Positions 43,550 through 52,820 of a DNA stretch of 64,000 nt are shown piece by piece. Made by a program: the position numbers and the translations under genes. Below the pieces are notes generated by a model that did not search any database, had not been told where the DNA came from, and saw only the letters and a program-made list of their open reading frames with translations. Origin of the DNA: Alteraquisediminimonas sediminicola (GTDB lineage Bacteria; Pseudomonadota; Alphaproteobacteria; Sphingomonadales; Sphingomonadaceae). The DNA lies in contig NZ_JAHXZS010000008.1 of assembly GCF_019740335.1 (NCBI RefSeq), forward strand, positions 1 to 64,000, given 5' to 3'. How positions within the stretch are numbered: the first letter of the stretch is position 1; every line of letters starts with the position of its first letter.

Positions 43550-44311
43550 TCAGAATTGTACGCGCTTGGTGAAACCACCATCGACCACAAGATTTACCCC
43601 AGTGGTGAACGATGACATCGGGCTCGCCAGAAAGACAACAGCGCGCGCTACTTCCTCCACCGCACCGAACCGCCCCAGTGCGAAGCCAGCACGGGTCGCC
43701 TCATAAAGCGCGGGATTTAGTTCGCAGATGCGCGGCCAGTTGCCGCCTTCGAACTCGATCGGCCCGGGTGAGACGCAATTGACGCGAATGCCCTTTGCCC
43801 CCCATGCCTGACCCAGCTGACCAGAATAGGTAACAAGACTAGCTTTTACAGCATTGTATCCTTGCGGACGAATGAAGGTTTCGACCGCCGCAGTGGACGA
43901 CATCAAGACCACAGCCGCACGGTCAGACTTCTCGAGTTCGGCCTCAAGCGCCTCACATCCACGCACCGCGCCCATGACATCATATTCGAATGACTTGTGC
44001 CAATCGGTGGTCGACTGCGCGCCCGAGGACGAAATCATCGGAATGAAAATGTCGCAGCCGCCTAACGCAGCCACCGCCTGCCGAAGCCATTCGGCATAAG
44101 CATCTGCACCAGCCTCCATGTCGAAGGCCGCCCCGTGTACCTTACCCCCGTGGCGTTGCAGCGCTGATGCAACTTCTTCAACAACAGCCGGACTGCGGGC
44201 CGAGAATGCGACATCAGCCCCTTCTGCCGCGAAGAGTTCCAAAGCAGCACGCCCAATTCCCTTGCCGCCACCCGTCATGATGACTTTGGCGCCTTTTAAC
44301 CCGAGATCCAT
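43550..44311 (-). CDS. Short-chain dehydrogenase, first gene of the sulfatase operon
   Basis: A 253-residue SDR with TGGGKGIGRAAL (coenzyme loop), SAR after the second strand (favouring NADP), catalytic MSSTAAVETF and YNAVK, and the usual C-terminal TGVNLVVDGGF. The NNAG motif is replaced by IPMISSSG, an uncommon change. It may oxidise the alcohol released by the sulfatases. The promoter lies in 44312-44409, shared with the divergent E1-E2 operon. Confidence 0.9.
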   Translation of the reverse strand: MDLGLKGAKVIMTGGGKGIGRAALELFAAEGADVAFSARSPAVVEEVASALQRHGGKVHGAAFDMEAGADAYAEWLRQAVAALGGCDIFIPMISSSGAQSTTDWHKSFEYDVMGAVRGCEALEAELEKSDRAAVVLMSSTAAVETFIRPQGYNAVKASLVTYSGQLGQAWGAKGIRVNCVSPGPIEFEGGNWPRICELNPALYEATRAGFALGRFGAVEEVARAVVFLASPMSSFTTGVNLVVDGGFTKRVQF

Positions 44312-44409
44312 CTAAAGCTCCTTAGAATTCAATTATTGCATAGTGCACTACTTTTCAGTATGCCCGTCAAGTCTTTTTAGCCACCGCTCTACAATCTAAG
44401 GACCAAATC

Positions 44410-45381
44410 ATGCAATTAAGCCGGGAGGCACTGCTTCGCGCCTATCGCCAGATGAAGCTGATTCGCGAATTCGAAGAGCGACTGCACGTCGAAATCATGA
44501 CCGGTGAAATCGCTGGATTCACACACCTCTACAGCGGGCAGGAAGCCGTAGCTGTTGGCGTGTGCGAACACCTCACAGCCGACGACAAGATTATTTCGAC
44601 GCACAGAGGGCATGGCCATTGTCTGGCCAAGGGCGTGGAAGTGAAAGGGATGATGAAGGAAATATGGGGTAGCCGCGAAGGCACCTGCAAGGGCAAGGGC
44701 GGCTCGATGCACATCGCAAGCGAGGAGCATGGGATGCTAGGCGCAAACGGGATCGTCGGCGCCGGTGCGCCGATTGCCGTGGGTGCTGCCATCGCCGCCA
44801 AACTAAATGGTAAAGGCGGCGTATCAATCACCTTTTCCGGCGATGGTGCCTGCAATCAGGGAACGACCTTTGAAGCCATGAATTTTGCGGTTGTCACCAA
44901 GGCTCCATGCATCTTCATCTTCGAAAACAATCACTATTCCGAACACACCGGTTATGAATATGCCGTTGGCACCTCGGGCGATATCGCCAGCCGCGCAGAA
45001 GCCTTCGGCATGAAGGTCTGGCGCGGGGACGGCACCGATTTCATGTCCGTATACGACACGATGCGCGACGTGCTTGAATATGTCCGCGCAGGTCACGGTC
45101 CGGCTTCGGTCGAATTCGATACCGAGCGTTTCTTCGGCCACTTCGAAGGCGATCCGCAACGCTACCGCGCAGACGGCGAACTGGATCGGATCAGGGCCGA
45201 GCGCGATTGCCTGCGTAAATTCCGCGACAGCGTGACCGGCGCCGGTCTGCTCTCGCATACCGAGCTGGACAGCCTCGACGCCGAAATACTCGACCTCATT
45301 CAATCTGCCGTGGACGATGCCCGCGCGGCCGAACGCCCCACCGCCGAAGACGTCCTGACCGACGTCTACATCTCCTACTGA
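44410..45381 (+). CDS. Acetoin/2-oxoacid dehydrogenase E1 alpha
   Basis: A 323-residue thiamine-diphosphate-dependent E1 alpha subunit. THRGHGHCLAKG, KGKGGSMHIAS, GANGIVGAGAPIAVGAAIAA and the TPP motif SGDGACNQGTTFEAMNFAV ending with ENNHYSEHTG are present. The length matches acetoin dehydrogenase AcoA more closely than pyruvate dehydrogenase (~350-370). It decarboxylates or cleaves its substrate and passes the acyl group to E2. First gene of a three-gene operon; a weak AAGGA lies ten bases before the ATG. Confidence 0.92.
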   Translation: MQLSREALLRAYRQMKLIREFEERLHVEIMTGEIAGFTHLYSGQEAVAVGVCEHLTADDKIISTHRGHGHCLAKGVEVKGMMKEIWGSREGTCKGKGGSMHIASEEHGMLGANGIVGAGAPIAVGAAIAAKLNGKGGVSITFSGDGACNQGTTFEAMNFAVVTKAPCIFIFENNHYSEHTGYEYAVGTSGDIASRAEAFGMKVWRGDGTDFMSVYDTMRDVLEYVRAGHGPASVEFDTERFFGHFEGDPQRYRADGELDRIRAERDCLRKFRDSVTGAGLLSHTELDSLDAEILDLIQSAVDDARAAERPTAEDVLTDVYISY

Positions 45382-45395
45382 AGCGAGGCATTCCA

Positions 45396-46406
45396 ATGGA
45401 AAAAAAGATGTACCGGACGGCGATCCTCGAGACCCTCGCCGCCGAAATGGAACGTGACCCGAATGTGGTCCTTCTGGGCGAGGACATTGTCGGCGGCATG
45501 GGAACCCCCGGTGGCCCCGAAGCCATCGGCGGGATCTGGAAGACAACTGAAGGGCTGTTTGGCCGTTTCGGTGCCGACAGGGTGATTGACACCCCGATTT
45601 CCGAAAGCGCCATCATCGGCGCAGCTGCGGGTCTTGCGCTATCCGGCAAACGCCCTGTCGCTGAACTCATGTTCGCCGATTTTGTCGGCGTCTGCATGGA
45701 TCAGATCTGGAACCAGATCGCCAAGTTCCGCTACATGTTCGGCGGCAAAAGTCGTTGCCCGGTCGTGATCCGCATGGCCTATGGGGCAGGACGCAATGCG
45801 TCCGCCCAGCACAGTCAATCGGTGCACCAGATGCTGACCGGCATGCCCGGCCTGAAGGTAGTCATGCCCACCACCCCGGCTGATGCTAAGGGGCTGCTTG
45901 CTCAGGCCATCCGTGACGATGACCCGGTCATCTTCCTCGAACACAAGACACTCTACGCCACAAAGGGCAATGTGCCCGATGGCGAATATCTTGTTCCCTT
46001 TGGCCATGCCCGCCTGACTCGCGCGGGCACCGACGTCACGCTCGTATCGTTCGGCTTGATGCTGGGCTATTGCGAGCAAGCAGCCGACCTGCTTGCGGCA
46101 GAGGGCATTGGCTGCGATGTCATCGACCTGCGCACCACCAGCCCGCTTGATGAAGAAGCCATTCTCGACTCTGTGGAGGTTACCGGACGCCTAGTCGTAG
46201 TCGACGAAGCCCCACCACGCTGCAATATCGCTACGGACATTATCTCATTGGTGTGCGCCAAGGCATTCGTTGCCCTGAAGGCACCGCCTGTCGCAGTAAC
46301 TCCACCACACACGCCAGTGCCTTTCGCACGCGAACTTGAGGCGGCCTATCTACCCTCGCCCGAAAAAATCGCGGCCGCGGCCCGCAAAACACTCAGTTGG
46401 AAGTAA
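45396..46406 (+). CDS. Acetoin/2-oxoacid dehydrogenase E1 beta
   Basis: A 336-residue E1 beta subunit. It has LGEDIVGGMGTPGGPEAIGG, RVIDTPISESAIIGAAAGLA, ELMFADFVGVCMDQIWNQIA and the transketolase C-terminal domain LVSFGLMLGYCEQAADLL with VVVDEAPPRCNIATDI. It completes the thiamine site with E1 alpha. GCGAGG precedes the ATG; 14 bases separate it from E1 alpha. Confidence 0.93.
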   Translation: MEKKMYRTAILETLAAEMERDPNVVLLGEDIVGGMGTPGGPEAIGGIWKTTEGLFGRFGADRVIDTPISESAIIGAAAGLALSGKRPVAELMFADFVGVCMDQIWNQIAKFRYMFGGKSRCPVVIRMAYGAGRNASAQHSQSVHQMLTGMPGLKVVMPTTPADAKGLLAQAIRDDDPVIFLEHKTLYATKGNVPDGEYLVPFGHARLTRAGTDVTLVSFGLMLGYCEQAADLLAAEGIGCDVIDLRTTSPLDEEAILDSVEVTGRLVVVDEAPPRCNIATDIISLVCAKAFVALKAPPVAVTPPHTPVPFARELEAAYLPSPEKIAAAARKTLSWK

Positions 46407-46417
46407 GGGCTGTTATC

Positions 46418-47842
46418 GTGACCAATATCCGCGCTTTCACAATGCCCAAATGGGGCATCGAAATGACCGAAGGCACCATCGCAGAATGGATGGTAGCAGA
46501 AGGCGAAGCTTTCACTCGCGGGCAGACATTATGCCTGATCGAGACATCGAAGATTACCAATGAAGTCGAGGCCGAATATGATGCGGTCGTGCACCGCATC
46601 CTCGTGCCGGCAGGCAGTGAAGATGAACCAGTTGGCGCACTGTTAGCCGTGTTTGGCGATGCCGGGGTCAGCACCGCGGAAGTAGATGCCTTTATCGCCA
46701 GTTTTAGTGCTTCAGGTGAGGCCGGCGCACGCGCACAGGCCGAACCCCAAGTCCAGCCGCTAACCGTCGATACAGCGGATGTACCGGCAGCACCCCAGCC
46801 ACCGCTTCGCATCGAAACCAATCGCCCGATCAGTCCTGAAGCCCTCGCCTATGCCGAGAGCAATGCAATCTCAATCGACCCCATCGAAGGATCGGGACGC
46901 AATGGACGCATCACCCTGCAAGATGTGGTTCAGGCAGGGCGAGACGCCGACAAGCCCGTGCTGGGGGGGCCTTTGGCCCAACCCAGCGAGCAGCCAAAGA
47001 TATTTGCCTCGCCGCTAGCCCTGCGCATCGCTGCACAAAATGGCCTCGACCTTGCTCATGTTAAAGGAACTGGTGCGCGTGGCCGCATCTCCAAGACAGA
47101 TGTCCTTGCGTTGATCCCAGCCAATCGAGGCGATGCCCCCACAACGCCAGCCGACAATACGCCCCAAATCGTGGAGATGGATCGTATCCGCAAGGTCGTT
47201 GCCAGCAGGCTAACGGCAGCGAAACAGGATATCCCACATTTCTATCTGCGTATGGAAGCCCGCGTTGATGCCTTGGTCGCGTTGCGCAAAACCGCCAATT
47301 TAGTCCTGTCCAGCAAGGCCTCGATCAACGATTATCTGGTTCGGGCAGTGGCGCTAGCGCTCATACGGCATCCAGATGTCAACATTCAGGTGCATGGGGA
47401 TCGGATTCATCGCTTCCCGCACGCCGATATCGCAATCGCCGTTGCCAGCCCCAAGGGTCTGGTAACTCCGGTGGTCCGTGGTGCAAACCTGCTCCGCGTT
47501 GATCAAATAGCGACCACCTCGCGCCGCCTGATCGACAAGGCGCAAGCGGGCCGTCTGGGCTATGAGGACATGGAAGGCGGCACGTTCTCGATCTCAAATC
47601 TGGGCATGTTTGGGCTTGATCAGTTCGACGCGATCATCAATCCGCCTCAGGGTGCCATTCTCGCCGTGGGCGGCATTCGCCGGGTTGCCGCCGAAACAGC
47701 TGACGGGGCTATCGCGTTCGAAAGCCGGATGAGCCTGTCCCTATCCTGCGATCATCGCGCTATCGACGGCGCAGTCGGCGCAGCGTTCATGGCCACGCTG
47801 CGCCAACTCATCGAAACGCCCGAAAGTCTCTTCGGCAACTAA
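46418..47842 (+). CDS. E2 acyltransferase with two subunit-binding domains
   Basis: A 474-residue dihydrolipoyl acyltransferase. One lipoyl domain (MPKWGIEMTEGTIAEWMV; lipoyl Lys in LIETSKITNEVEA). Then two separate peripheral-subunit-binding domains: ISPEALAYAESNAIS...GSGRNGRITLQDV near 145-180 and ASPLALRIAAQNGLD...GTGARGRISKTDV near 200-235. Then the catalytic domain with CDHRAIDGA (HxxxDG). Most E2 chains have one such binding domain. The start is a GTG at 46418 with TAAGGG upstream; a TTG at 46397 overlaps E1 beta. No E3 gene follows, so lpdA at 31432 is the likely partner. Confidence 0.92.
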   Translation: MTNIRAFTMPKWGIEMTEGTIAEWMVAEGEAFTRGQTLCLIETSKITNEVEAEYDAVVHRILVPAGSEDEPVGALLAVFGDAGVSTAEVDAFIASFSASGEAGARAQAEPQVQPLTVDTADVPAAPQPPLRIETNRPISPEALAYAESNAISIDPIEGSGRNGRITLQDVVQAGRDADKPVLGGPLAQPSEQPKIFASPLALRIAAQNGLDLAHVKGTGARGRISKTDVLALIPANRGDAPTTPADNTPQIVEMDRIRKVVASRLTAAKQDIPHFYLRMEARVDALVALRKTANLVLSSKASINDYLVRAVALALIRHPDVNIQVHGDRIHRFPHADIAIAVASPKGLVTPVVRGANLLRVDQIATTSRRLIDKAQAGRLGYEDMEGGTFSISNLGMFGLDQFDAIINPPQGAILAVGGIRRVAAETADGAIAFESRMSLSLSCDHRAIDGAVGAAFMATLRQLIETPESLFGN

Positions 47843-47858
47843 GTGGGTTTACGGGCGA

Positions 47859-49418
47859 TCAACCGATCGCCCGTTCCCGCCCTTCCCAATATGGTGCGCG
47901 CAATTCACGGCGCAGCACCTTGCCGCTGGCATTACGAGGCAGTTCGGCAATAAGATCAATAGACTTAGGCAATTTGTAACCGGCAAGCTGTCCACGCGCC
48001 CAGCCAATCACTTCAGCTTGATCGAGACGATGGCCAGCAAGCGGGACAACCACCGCTTTGACAGCTTCGCCCCATTTGGGATCGGGTACGCCAATCACAG
48101 CGACCTCTGCGATCGCCGGGTGGCTGCGCAGTACGGCTTCCACTTCAGCCGGGTAAACATTTTCGCCTCCGCTGACGATCATGTCCTTCACGCGATCAAC
48201 AATGGTCAGATATCCGTCTCTATCGAGCATACCGGCATCGCCACTGCGGAAAAAGCCATCGGCGGAAATGGCGTCGGCAGTAGCCTCAGGCTGGTTCCAA
48301 TAGCCCTTCATGCAGGTAACGGATCGTATCGCAATCTCCCCCACCACTCCCGGCGGCTGCGCTTTCCCCTTGGGGTCAACAATCCGTATCTCCACGCCTT
48401 CCAACGCCCGTCCGGCCGATTCCATCCGGCTATTGCCAGCAGGATCGTGATCCTCCGGCACCAGCGCGCAGATCGTTCCACACATCTCGGTCATGCCATA
48501 TTGCTGGACGAAACCACAACCAAACACCGCCATTGCCTCGCGCAGGAGATCAAGCGGCATGGGTGAAGCACCATAGATCAGTGTGCGAATACGACTGTAA
48601 TCGGTTGACCGTGCCTGCGGATGCGCGATCAGCATCTGAGTGGCCGAAGGCACTGTGAAAATCTTGCTCAGCCCCTCTTGCGCAATCGCAGACAACACTT
48701 TCCCGGCATCAAACTCCTTGTGGATCAACCCGGTCGCCCCCGCACACAAGGTCTGCAAACCAAAGCCCGTGCCTCCGATATGGAACTGCGGCATGACGAT
48801 CAGACTCACATCGTCGTCGCTCCACCTGTTCCATTCGGGCTGTTGTTCGGGCGGAAGCGATCGAAAGGCGAGCAATCCACGGTGCGTCAGCATGGCCCCC
48901 TTTGGGCGCCCGGTTGTACCCGATGTGTACATCTGCACCGCGACATCATCGGGATTTCCATCGACGACCGGCGGGCAGATTGCATCATGCGAATCGCGCC
49001 AGGCAACATAATCGCCATCTAACGTCAGCACTGTACGCAAAGCAGGAAGCTTTTGCATAAGCGGCGCGCAAGCTGAGAGAAACTCGTCCCCGCAGATGAG
49101 CAGGACCGCGCCGCTATCGGCAATAATCCATTCAATTTCAGGAGCAGCAAGGCGCCAGTTCACGGGAACCATGACCGCACCTATGGTCCCTACGGCCAAC
49201 AGCACCTCGTAATAATATGGCGTATTGCGCGCCATGAACGCAACGCGATCACCAGCGCGCACGCCCTCATCCACCAAGGCGTTCACCACACGTGCAACAT
49301 GGTCGCCGAATTCGGCATAGCTGATGCGTTCATTGTCCCAGACAAGCGCAGCCTTGTCTTGCAGCGCCGCAGCCTTAGCTGGCGCGACTTGCGAAAGGTG
49401 ATTGAAAATTGGGGTCAT
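47859..49418 (-). CDS. Acyl-CoA synthetase (AMP-forming)
   Basis: A 519-residue ligase. The ATP loop MYTSGTTGRPKGAMLTHRG is near 168-186, the YGMTEMCGTICALVPEDHD motif near 315, GDAGMLDRDGYLTIVDRVKD near 395 and the catalytic Lys region PRNASGKVLRRELR near the end. It activates a carboxylic acid for degradation. It faces the E1-E2 operon at its 3' end (convergent, 16 bases apart) and is divergent from the acyl-CoA dehydrogenase pair, which would use its product. Confidence 0.95.
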   Translation of the reverse strand: MTPIFNHLSQVAPAKAAALQDKAALVWDNERISYAEFGDHVARVVNALVDEGVRAGDRVAFMARNTPYYYEVLLAVGTIGAVMVPVNWRLAAPEIEWIIADSGAVLLICGDEFLSACAPLMQKLPALRTVLTLDGDYVAWRDSHDAICPPVVDGNPDDVAVQMYTSGTTGRPKGAMLTHRGLLAFRSLPPEQQPEWNRWSDDDVSLIVMPQFHIGGTGFGLQTLCAGATGLIHKEFDAGKVLSAIAQEGLSKIFTVPSATQMLIAHPQARSTDYSRIRTLIYGASPMPLDLLREAMAVFGCGFVQQYGMTEMCGTICALVPEDHDPAGNSRMESAGRALEGVEIRIVDPKGKAQPPGVVGEIAIRSVTCMKGYWNQPEATADAISADGFFRSGDAGMLDRDGYLTIVDRVKDMIVSGGENVYPAEVEAVLRSHPAIAEVAVIGVPDPKWGEAVKAVVVPLAGHRLDQAEVIGWARGQLAGYKLPKSIDLIAELPRNASGKVLRRELRAPYWEGRERAIG

Positions 49419-49565
49419 TTTAACCTGCTTGCTCCATCCATCGGCGCGGGAAATTCTTCACAAAAGGGTTACATTAAAATATAACTTGCACTACTATCTA
49501 ATCAGTTTCCCGCGATTGGCAAATCTGCCTTTTCAAAATAATAGAACATGTGATACTAAATTAAA

Positions 49566-50684
49566 ATGGATGATTCTCACACCCTCGTGCTCGACATGCA
49601 GAAACGGTTCCTGTCCGACTGGAACCAGCGCATTTCAGCTAATAACGAAAATCCAGACAACGACTTCGCACCCATGTGGGGGGCTGCCGCCGAGCTGGGT
49701 TTAACCATGGCCATTGCCCCCGACAAACATGGGGGATTGGGCGATGATGGCGACTTCCACTTTTCATATTTCCACCAGCGCGGGGCACTTCTAGCCTGCG
49801 CTAACTTCGGTGCAGCGCTCGCAGGGGCCTGGGCCATCCTCTCCGCAACCAACCAGAATGATAGCGCCGACACGCTCGGCAGCGGCGCCATGCGTCCGGC
49901 GCTGCCAACCTTCCCAGAGGAAATTGGCACATTTCCGAAGAAAAGAACGCTGACTGGCCAAGAGACCGAAACTGGTATCCGCTTGTGGGGGCAATTCGAC
50001 ATCGTGCGCGCCGCGCCTTTGGCCACTCACATCTTCGCACCCGTCAGGATGGAGGATAACGGCGATAGCTGTATCGTGCTGCTTGATACTGACGACGCAG
50101 CCATCAGCATCGTCCCCTTCACCTTGGTCGATAAAGCTACGGCGGGCAAAATAACAATCACCGACCTGATGCTGAAACCAACACACATACTCGCACGCGG
50201 CCCACTTGCGGAAGCCATCTGGGTGGCAGCACAAACGGCCATGATTGCCGCCACCGCTGCTGAGGCAACGGGCGTGATGCAATCCCTGCTCGACCAGACA
50301 GTGGCCTATGTACGGCAACGCCAACAATTCGGTGCGTCGATCGGTTCATTCCAATCCGTGCAGCATCGTCTCGCTGAAATGCTGGTAGAAATCGAATTGA
50401 CACATTCGCTGGCACTGGCGGCATCCCGGGATTTATCCGACACGCTCCTCGCATCTGCCGCGAAGGCGCGTGCTAATGACGCCCTACAGAAGATGGCCGA
50501 TTGCGCTGTACAATTTCACGGGGGCATTGGCACCACCGAAGAACTGGCATTGTCCCGCTATTTCCGTAGGGCCATGGCGCTTCGTGGTGAACTTGGCACC
50601 ACCGAACAACATTTCCGGCTGATCGAGAACGCGATCTGCAGCGAAGTACAGCCCGCCTCACCCGTCACTAGGAGCGCTGCGTGA
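49566..50684 (+). CDS. Acyl-CoA dehydrogenase-like subunit, shortened
   Basis: A 372-residue member of the acyl-CoA dehydrogenase family. The C-terminal part is typical (TVAYVRQRQQFGASIGSFQS, QFHGGIGTTEELALSRYFRR), but the N-terminal and middle domains are reduced and the usual SEP motif of the flavin region is absent. Such shortened chains often pair with a normal chain to make heterotetramers, as in steroid side-chain degradation. The stop overlaps the start of the next dehydrogenase gene (GTGA), supporting a complex. No good ribosome-binding site precedes ATG 49566. Confidence 0.85.
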   Translation: MDDSHTLVLDMQKRFLSDWNQRISANNENPDNDFAPMWGAAAELGLTMAIAPDKHGGLGDDGDFHFSYFHQRGALLACANFGAALAGAWAILSATNQNDSADTLGSGAMRPALPTFPEEIGTFPKKRTLTGQETETGIRLWGQFDIVRAAPLATHIFAPVRMEDNGDSCIVLLDTDDAAISIVPFTLVDKATAGKITITDLMLKPTHILARGPLAEAIWVAAQTAMIAATAAEATGVMQSLLDQTVAYVRQRQQFGASIGSFQSVQHRLAEMLVEIELTHSLALAASRDLSDTLLASAAKARANDALQKMADCAVQFHGGIGTTEELALSRYFRRAMALRGELGTTEQHFRLIENAICSEVQPASPVTRSAA

Positions 50685-51853
50685 CCGACTTAGCCCTTGA
50701 AACGTTCCGCAACGAGGTTCGCGCGTTCCTTGATCAAGCCCTAACGACCGATCTTCGCCAAGAAGCGGATCGACAGACCGGTACTTTTGCAGAACCTGCA
50801 CTGGCCCAACGCTGGCACAGGATTCTCTACCGGCAAGGATGGGCGGCGCCGAGCTGGCCAACAGAGTTCGGTGGCCCAGGCTGGACGGCACAGCAAAAAC
50901 TCGTGTTCGAACGCGAATGCGCGTTGGCGAATGCGCCCTTGCTGCCCGCAATGGGCATCAGTATGTGCGGCCCGGTCCTGATCGGCCACGGCACCGCAGA
51001 GCAAAAGGCACGGTTCTTGCCAAGTATCCTGTCCGGTGAAGACCGCTGGTGTCAGGGCTATTCAGAGCCCGGCGCAGGGTCGGATCTCGCCTCGATCAAG
51101 ACTAGGGCTATACGCGATGGCGACGAATATGTGATCGACGGCACGAAGATCTGGACAACCTTTGCCCATGCTTCCAACTGGATGTTCCTTCTGGCGCGTA
51201 CCGATACAGAAGCCCGGCCACAAGCCGGCATTACGTTCCTGCTGGTACCAATGGATACACCGGGAATTTCGGTAAGCCCTATCCTCTCCATGTCGGGTGA
51301 GCACGAAGTCAATCAGGTATTCCTCGACAATGTCCGCATCCCCGTCGCCAATCGGGTCGGCGAGGAAAATCAAGGGTGGACTGTAGCCAAATATCTGCTC
51401 GAGTTCGAACGCGGCGGTGTAGCTGCAACAGGTCGCACGCTCAGGGTCGTCGGCCTGCTCCGGCGCATGGCGCAGGAAAATGGTGGCCTACCCCCGTCCC
51501 TGCTCCGGCGCTACGCCGCGCTTGACGTTGATATTCGCGCCACCGAGTATACGCAGCAGCGCATGCTGGCGGCGATCGATTCCGGCCAATCCGTCGGCAA
51601 TGCAAATGCTTCGATCTTGAAGCTTAAAGCATCTCAATTGTATCAAACGGCTAGCCAATTGTTCCTTGACGCCGTTGGCGAATGGGGTCTCGTCGATCAG
51701 GCCGCGGCACTTTATGAAGGGGGGCAGGTAGTCGGTCCAGACTATTGCGTTACCGCGGCCGCACGCTTTATGAATTCAAAGGCAATGAGCATCTTTGGTG
51801 GCACAAGCGAGGTTCAGAAGACCATTCTGGCTCGTGGGGCACTGGGGCTGTAG
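50681..51853 (+). CDS. Acyl-CoA dehydrogenase
   Basis: A 390-residue acyl-CoA dehydrogenase. APSWPTEFGGPGWTAQQKLV, CQGYSEPGAGSDLASIKTRA (flavin site), DGTKIWTTFAHASNWMFLL and the C-terminal IFGGTSEVQKTILARGALGL are all present, and LEFERGG probably carries the catalytic Glu. It introduces a 2,3 double bond into an acyl-CoA and gives electrons to EtfAB. The start is a GTG inside the previous gene's stop. Together with that gene it probably forms one enzyme. Confidence 0.93.
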   Translation: MTDLALETFRNEVRAFLDQALTTDLRQEADRQTGTFAEPALAQRWHRILYRQGWAAPSWPTEFGGPGWTAQQKLVFERECALANAPLLPAMGISMCGPVLIGHGTAEQKARFLPSILSGEDRWCQGYSEPGAGSDLASIKTRAIRDGDEYVIDGTKIWTTFAHASNWMFLLARTDTEARPQAGITFLLVPMDTPGISVSPILSMSGEHEVNQVFLDNVRIPVANRVGEENQGWTVAKYLLEFERGGVAATGRTLRVVGLLRRMAQENGGLPPSLLRRYAALDVDIRATEYTQQRMLAAIDSGQSVGNANASILKLKASQLYQTASQLFLDAVGEWGLVDQAAALYEGGQVVGPDYCVTAAARFMNSKAMSIFGGTSEVQKTILARGALGL

Positions 51854-51944
51854 CAGAACCAGCGCCCATCTCTCTCCAAGTGACTTGACATGCAGTGTCC
51901 TACATCCAAGAGTCGAATTTTGATGCAACCTGCAGGCGATTTAG

Positions 51945-52694
51945 ATGGCAGACCACGAAACCATAACCGTTGAAACAACACTAGCTGCTAATCCCGAACG
52001 GCAACTCGTCTATTCCAGCACATCGATCCATGAACGCAGGACCCGTATCCTGCGTGAAGCGCGCAAATTGCTAGCGGAAAAAGGGATCGAAGGATTCAGC
52101 ATCCGCACGCTCTGCAAACGCGCCGATGTTGCACAGCGTACGCTTTACAATGCTTTTCATAACCGCGACCGTATCATGACGCTTGCTATTCGTGAGGCGT
52201 ATGAGGACGTCAACCGGTACATGCGATACCGCACGTCTGCAGAAACTCTGGACGGCATCGTCGATCGACTGATGTCGGTCAACTCCCGCAACCTGCGTGC
52301 GCGTAACTATACCAAGGCGGTGGCCGCAGTGTTCTTCGCACCATCCGCCAATCGCGACATCTGGATGGCGATGCGTGAAATGGTGGACATCAACCTCCGA
52401 CAATGGCTCAACCGCTTGGTGCGGGAAGATCTGCTTGAAGATTGGGTCAAAGTAGATGAATTCGCTGACGAAATCGCCAACCTCGAATATGCGACGATCA
52501 ACGACTGGGCACAGGGCCGCATTGCAAACGAAGATTATGTACGGCGACTGATCACTGCTGTGCTGACCCATGTCGTCGGTGCAATCCGCGGGGCCGACCG
52601 TGATCGCGCCAGCGAACTCCTCATAAGTATCCGTAGGACGGGCCAATTGCCCGAATACCCAAAACCGTTTTACATTCCGCCTGAGCCGGCCTGA
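51945..52694 (+). CDS. TetR-family regulator, first of a pair
   Basis: A 249-residue TetR protein with an unusual ~35-residue N-terminal extension before the DNA-binding domain (RTRILREARKLLAEKGIEGF, then IRTLCKRADVAQRTLYNAFH). It follows the acyl-CoA dehydrogenases by 91 bases in the same direction, and TTGACA-like sequence at 51892 could start its own transcript. It probably controls the neighbouring degradation genes; the ligand is unknown. Confidence 0.9.
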   Translation: MADHETITVETTLAANPERQLVYSSTSIHERRTRILREARKLLAEKGIEGFSIRTLCKRADVAQRTLYNAFHNRDRIMTLAIREAYEDVNRYMRYRTSAETLDGIVDRLMSVNSRNLRARNYTKAVAAVFFAPSANRDIWMAMREMVDINLRQWLNRLVREDLLEDWVKVDEFADEIANLEYATINDWAQGRIANEDYVRRLITAVLTHVVGAIRGADRDRASELLISIRRTGQLPEYPKPFYIPPEPA

Positions 52695-52820
52695 TCCTGA
52701 TACAGCTTTTGACTGTAAGATTGGTCGGTACGCAGCGTTGTCTCTTGTGCTGCATTTATCCGCCATTCAATTCGTAAGCCCAATCAGGCTGCAGTTTCAA
52801 ATACGACCAGGTAAGCACCT

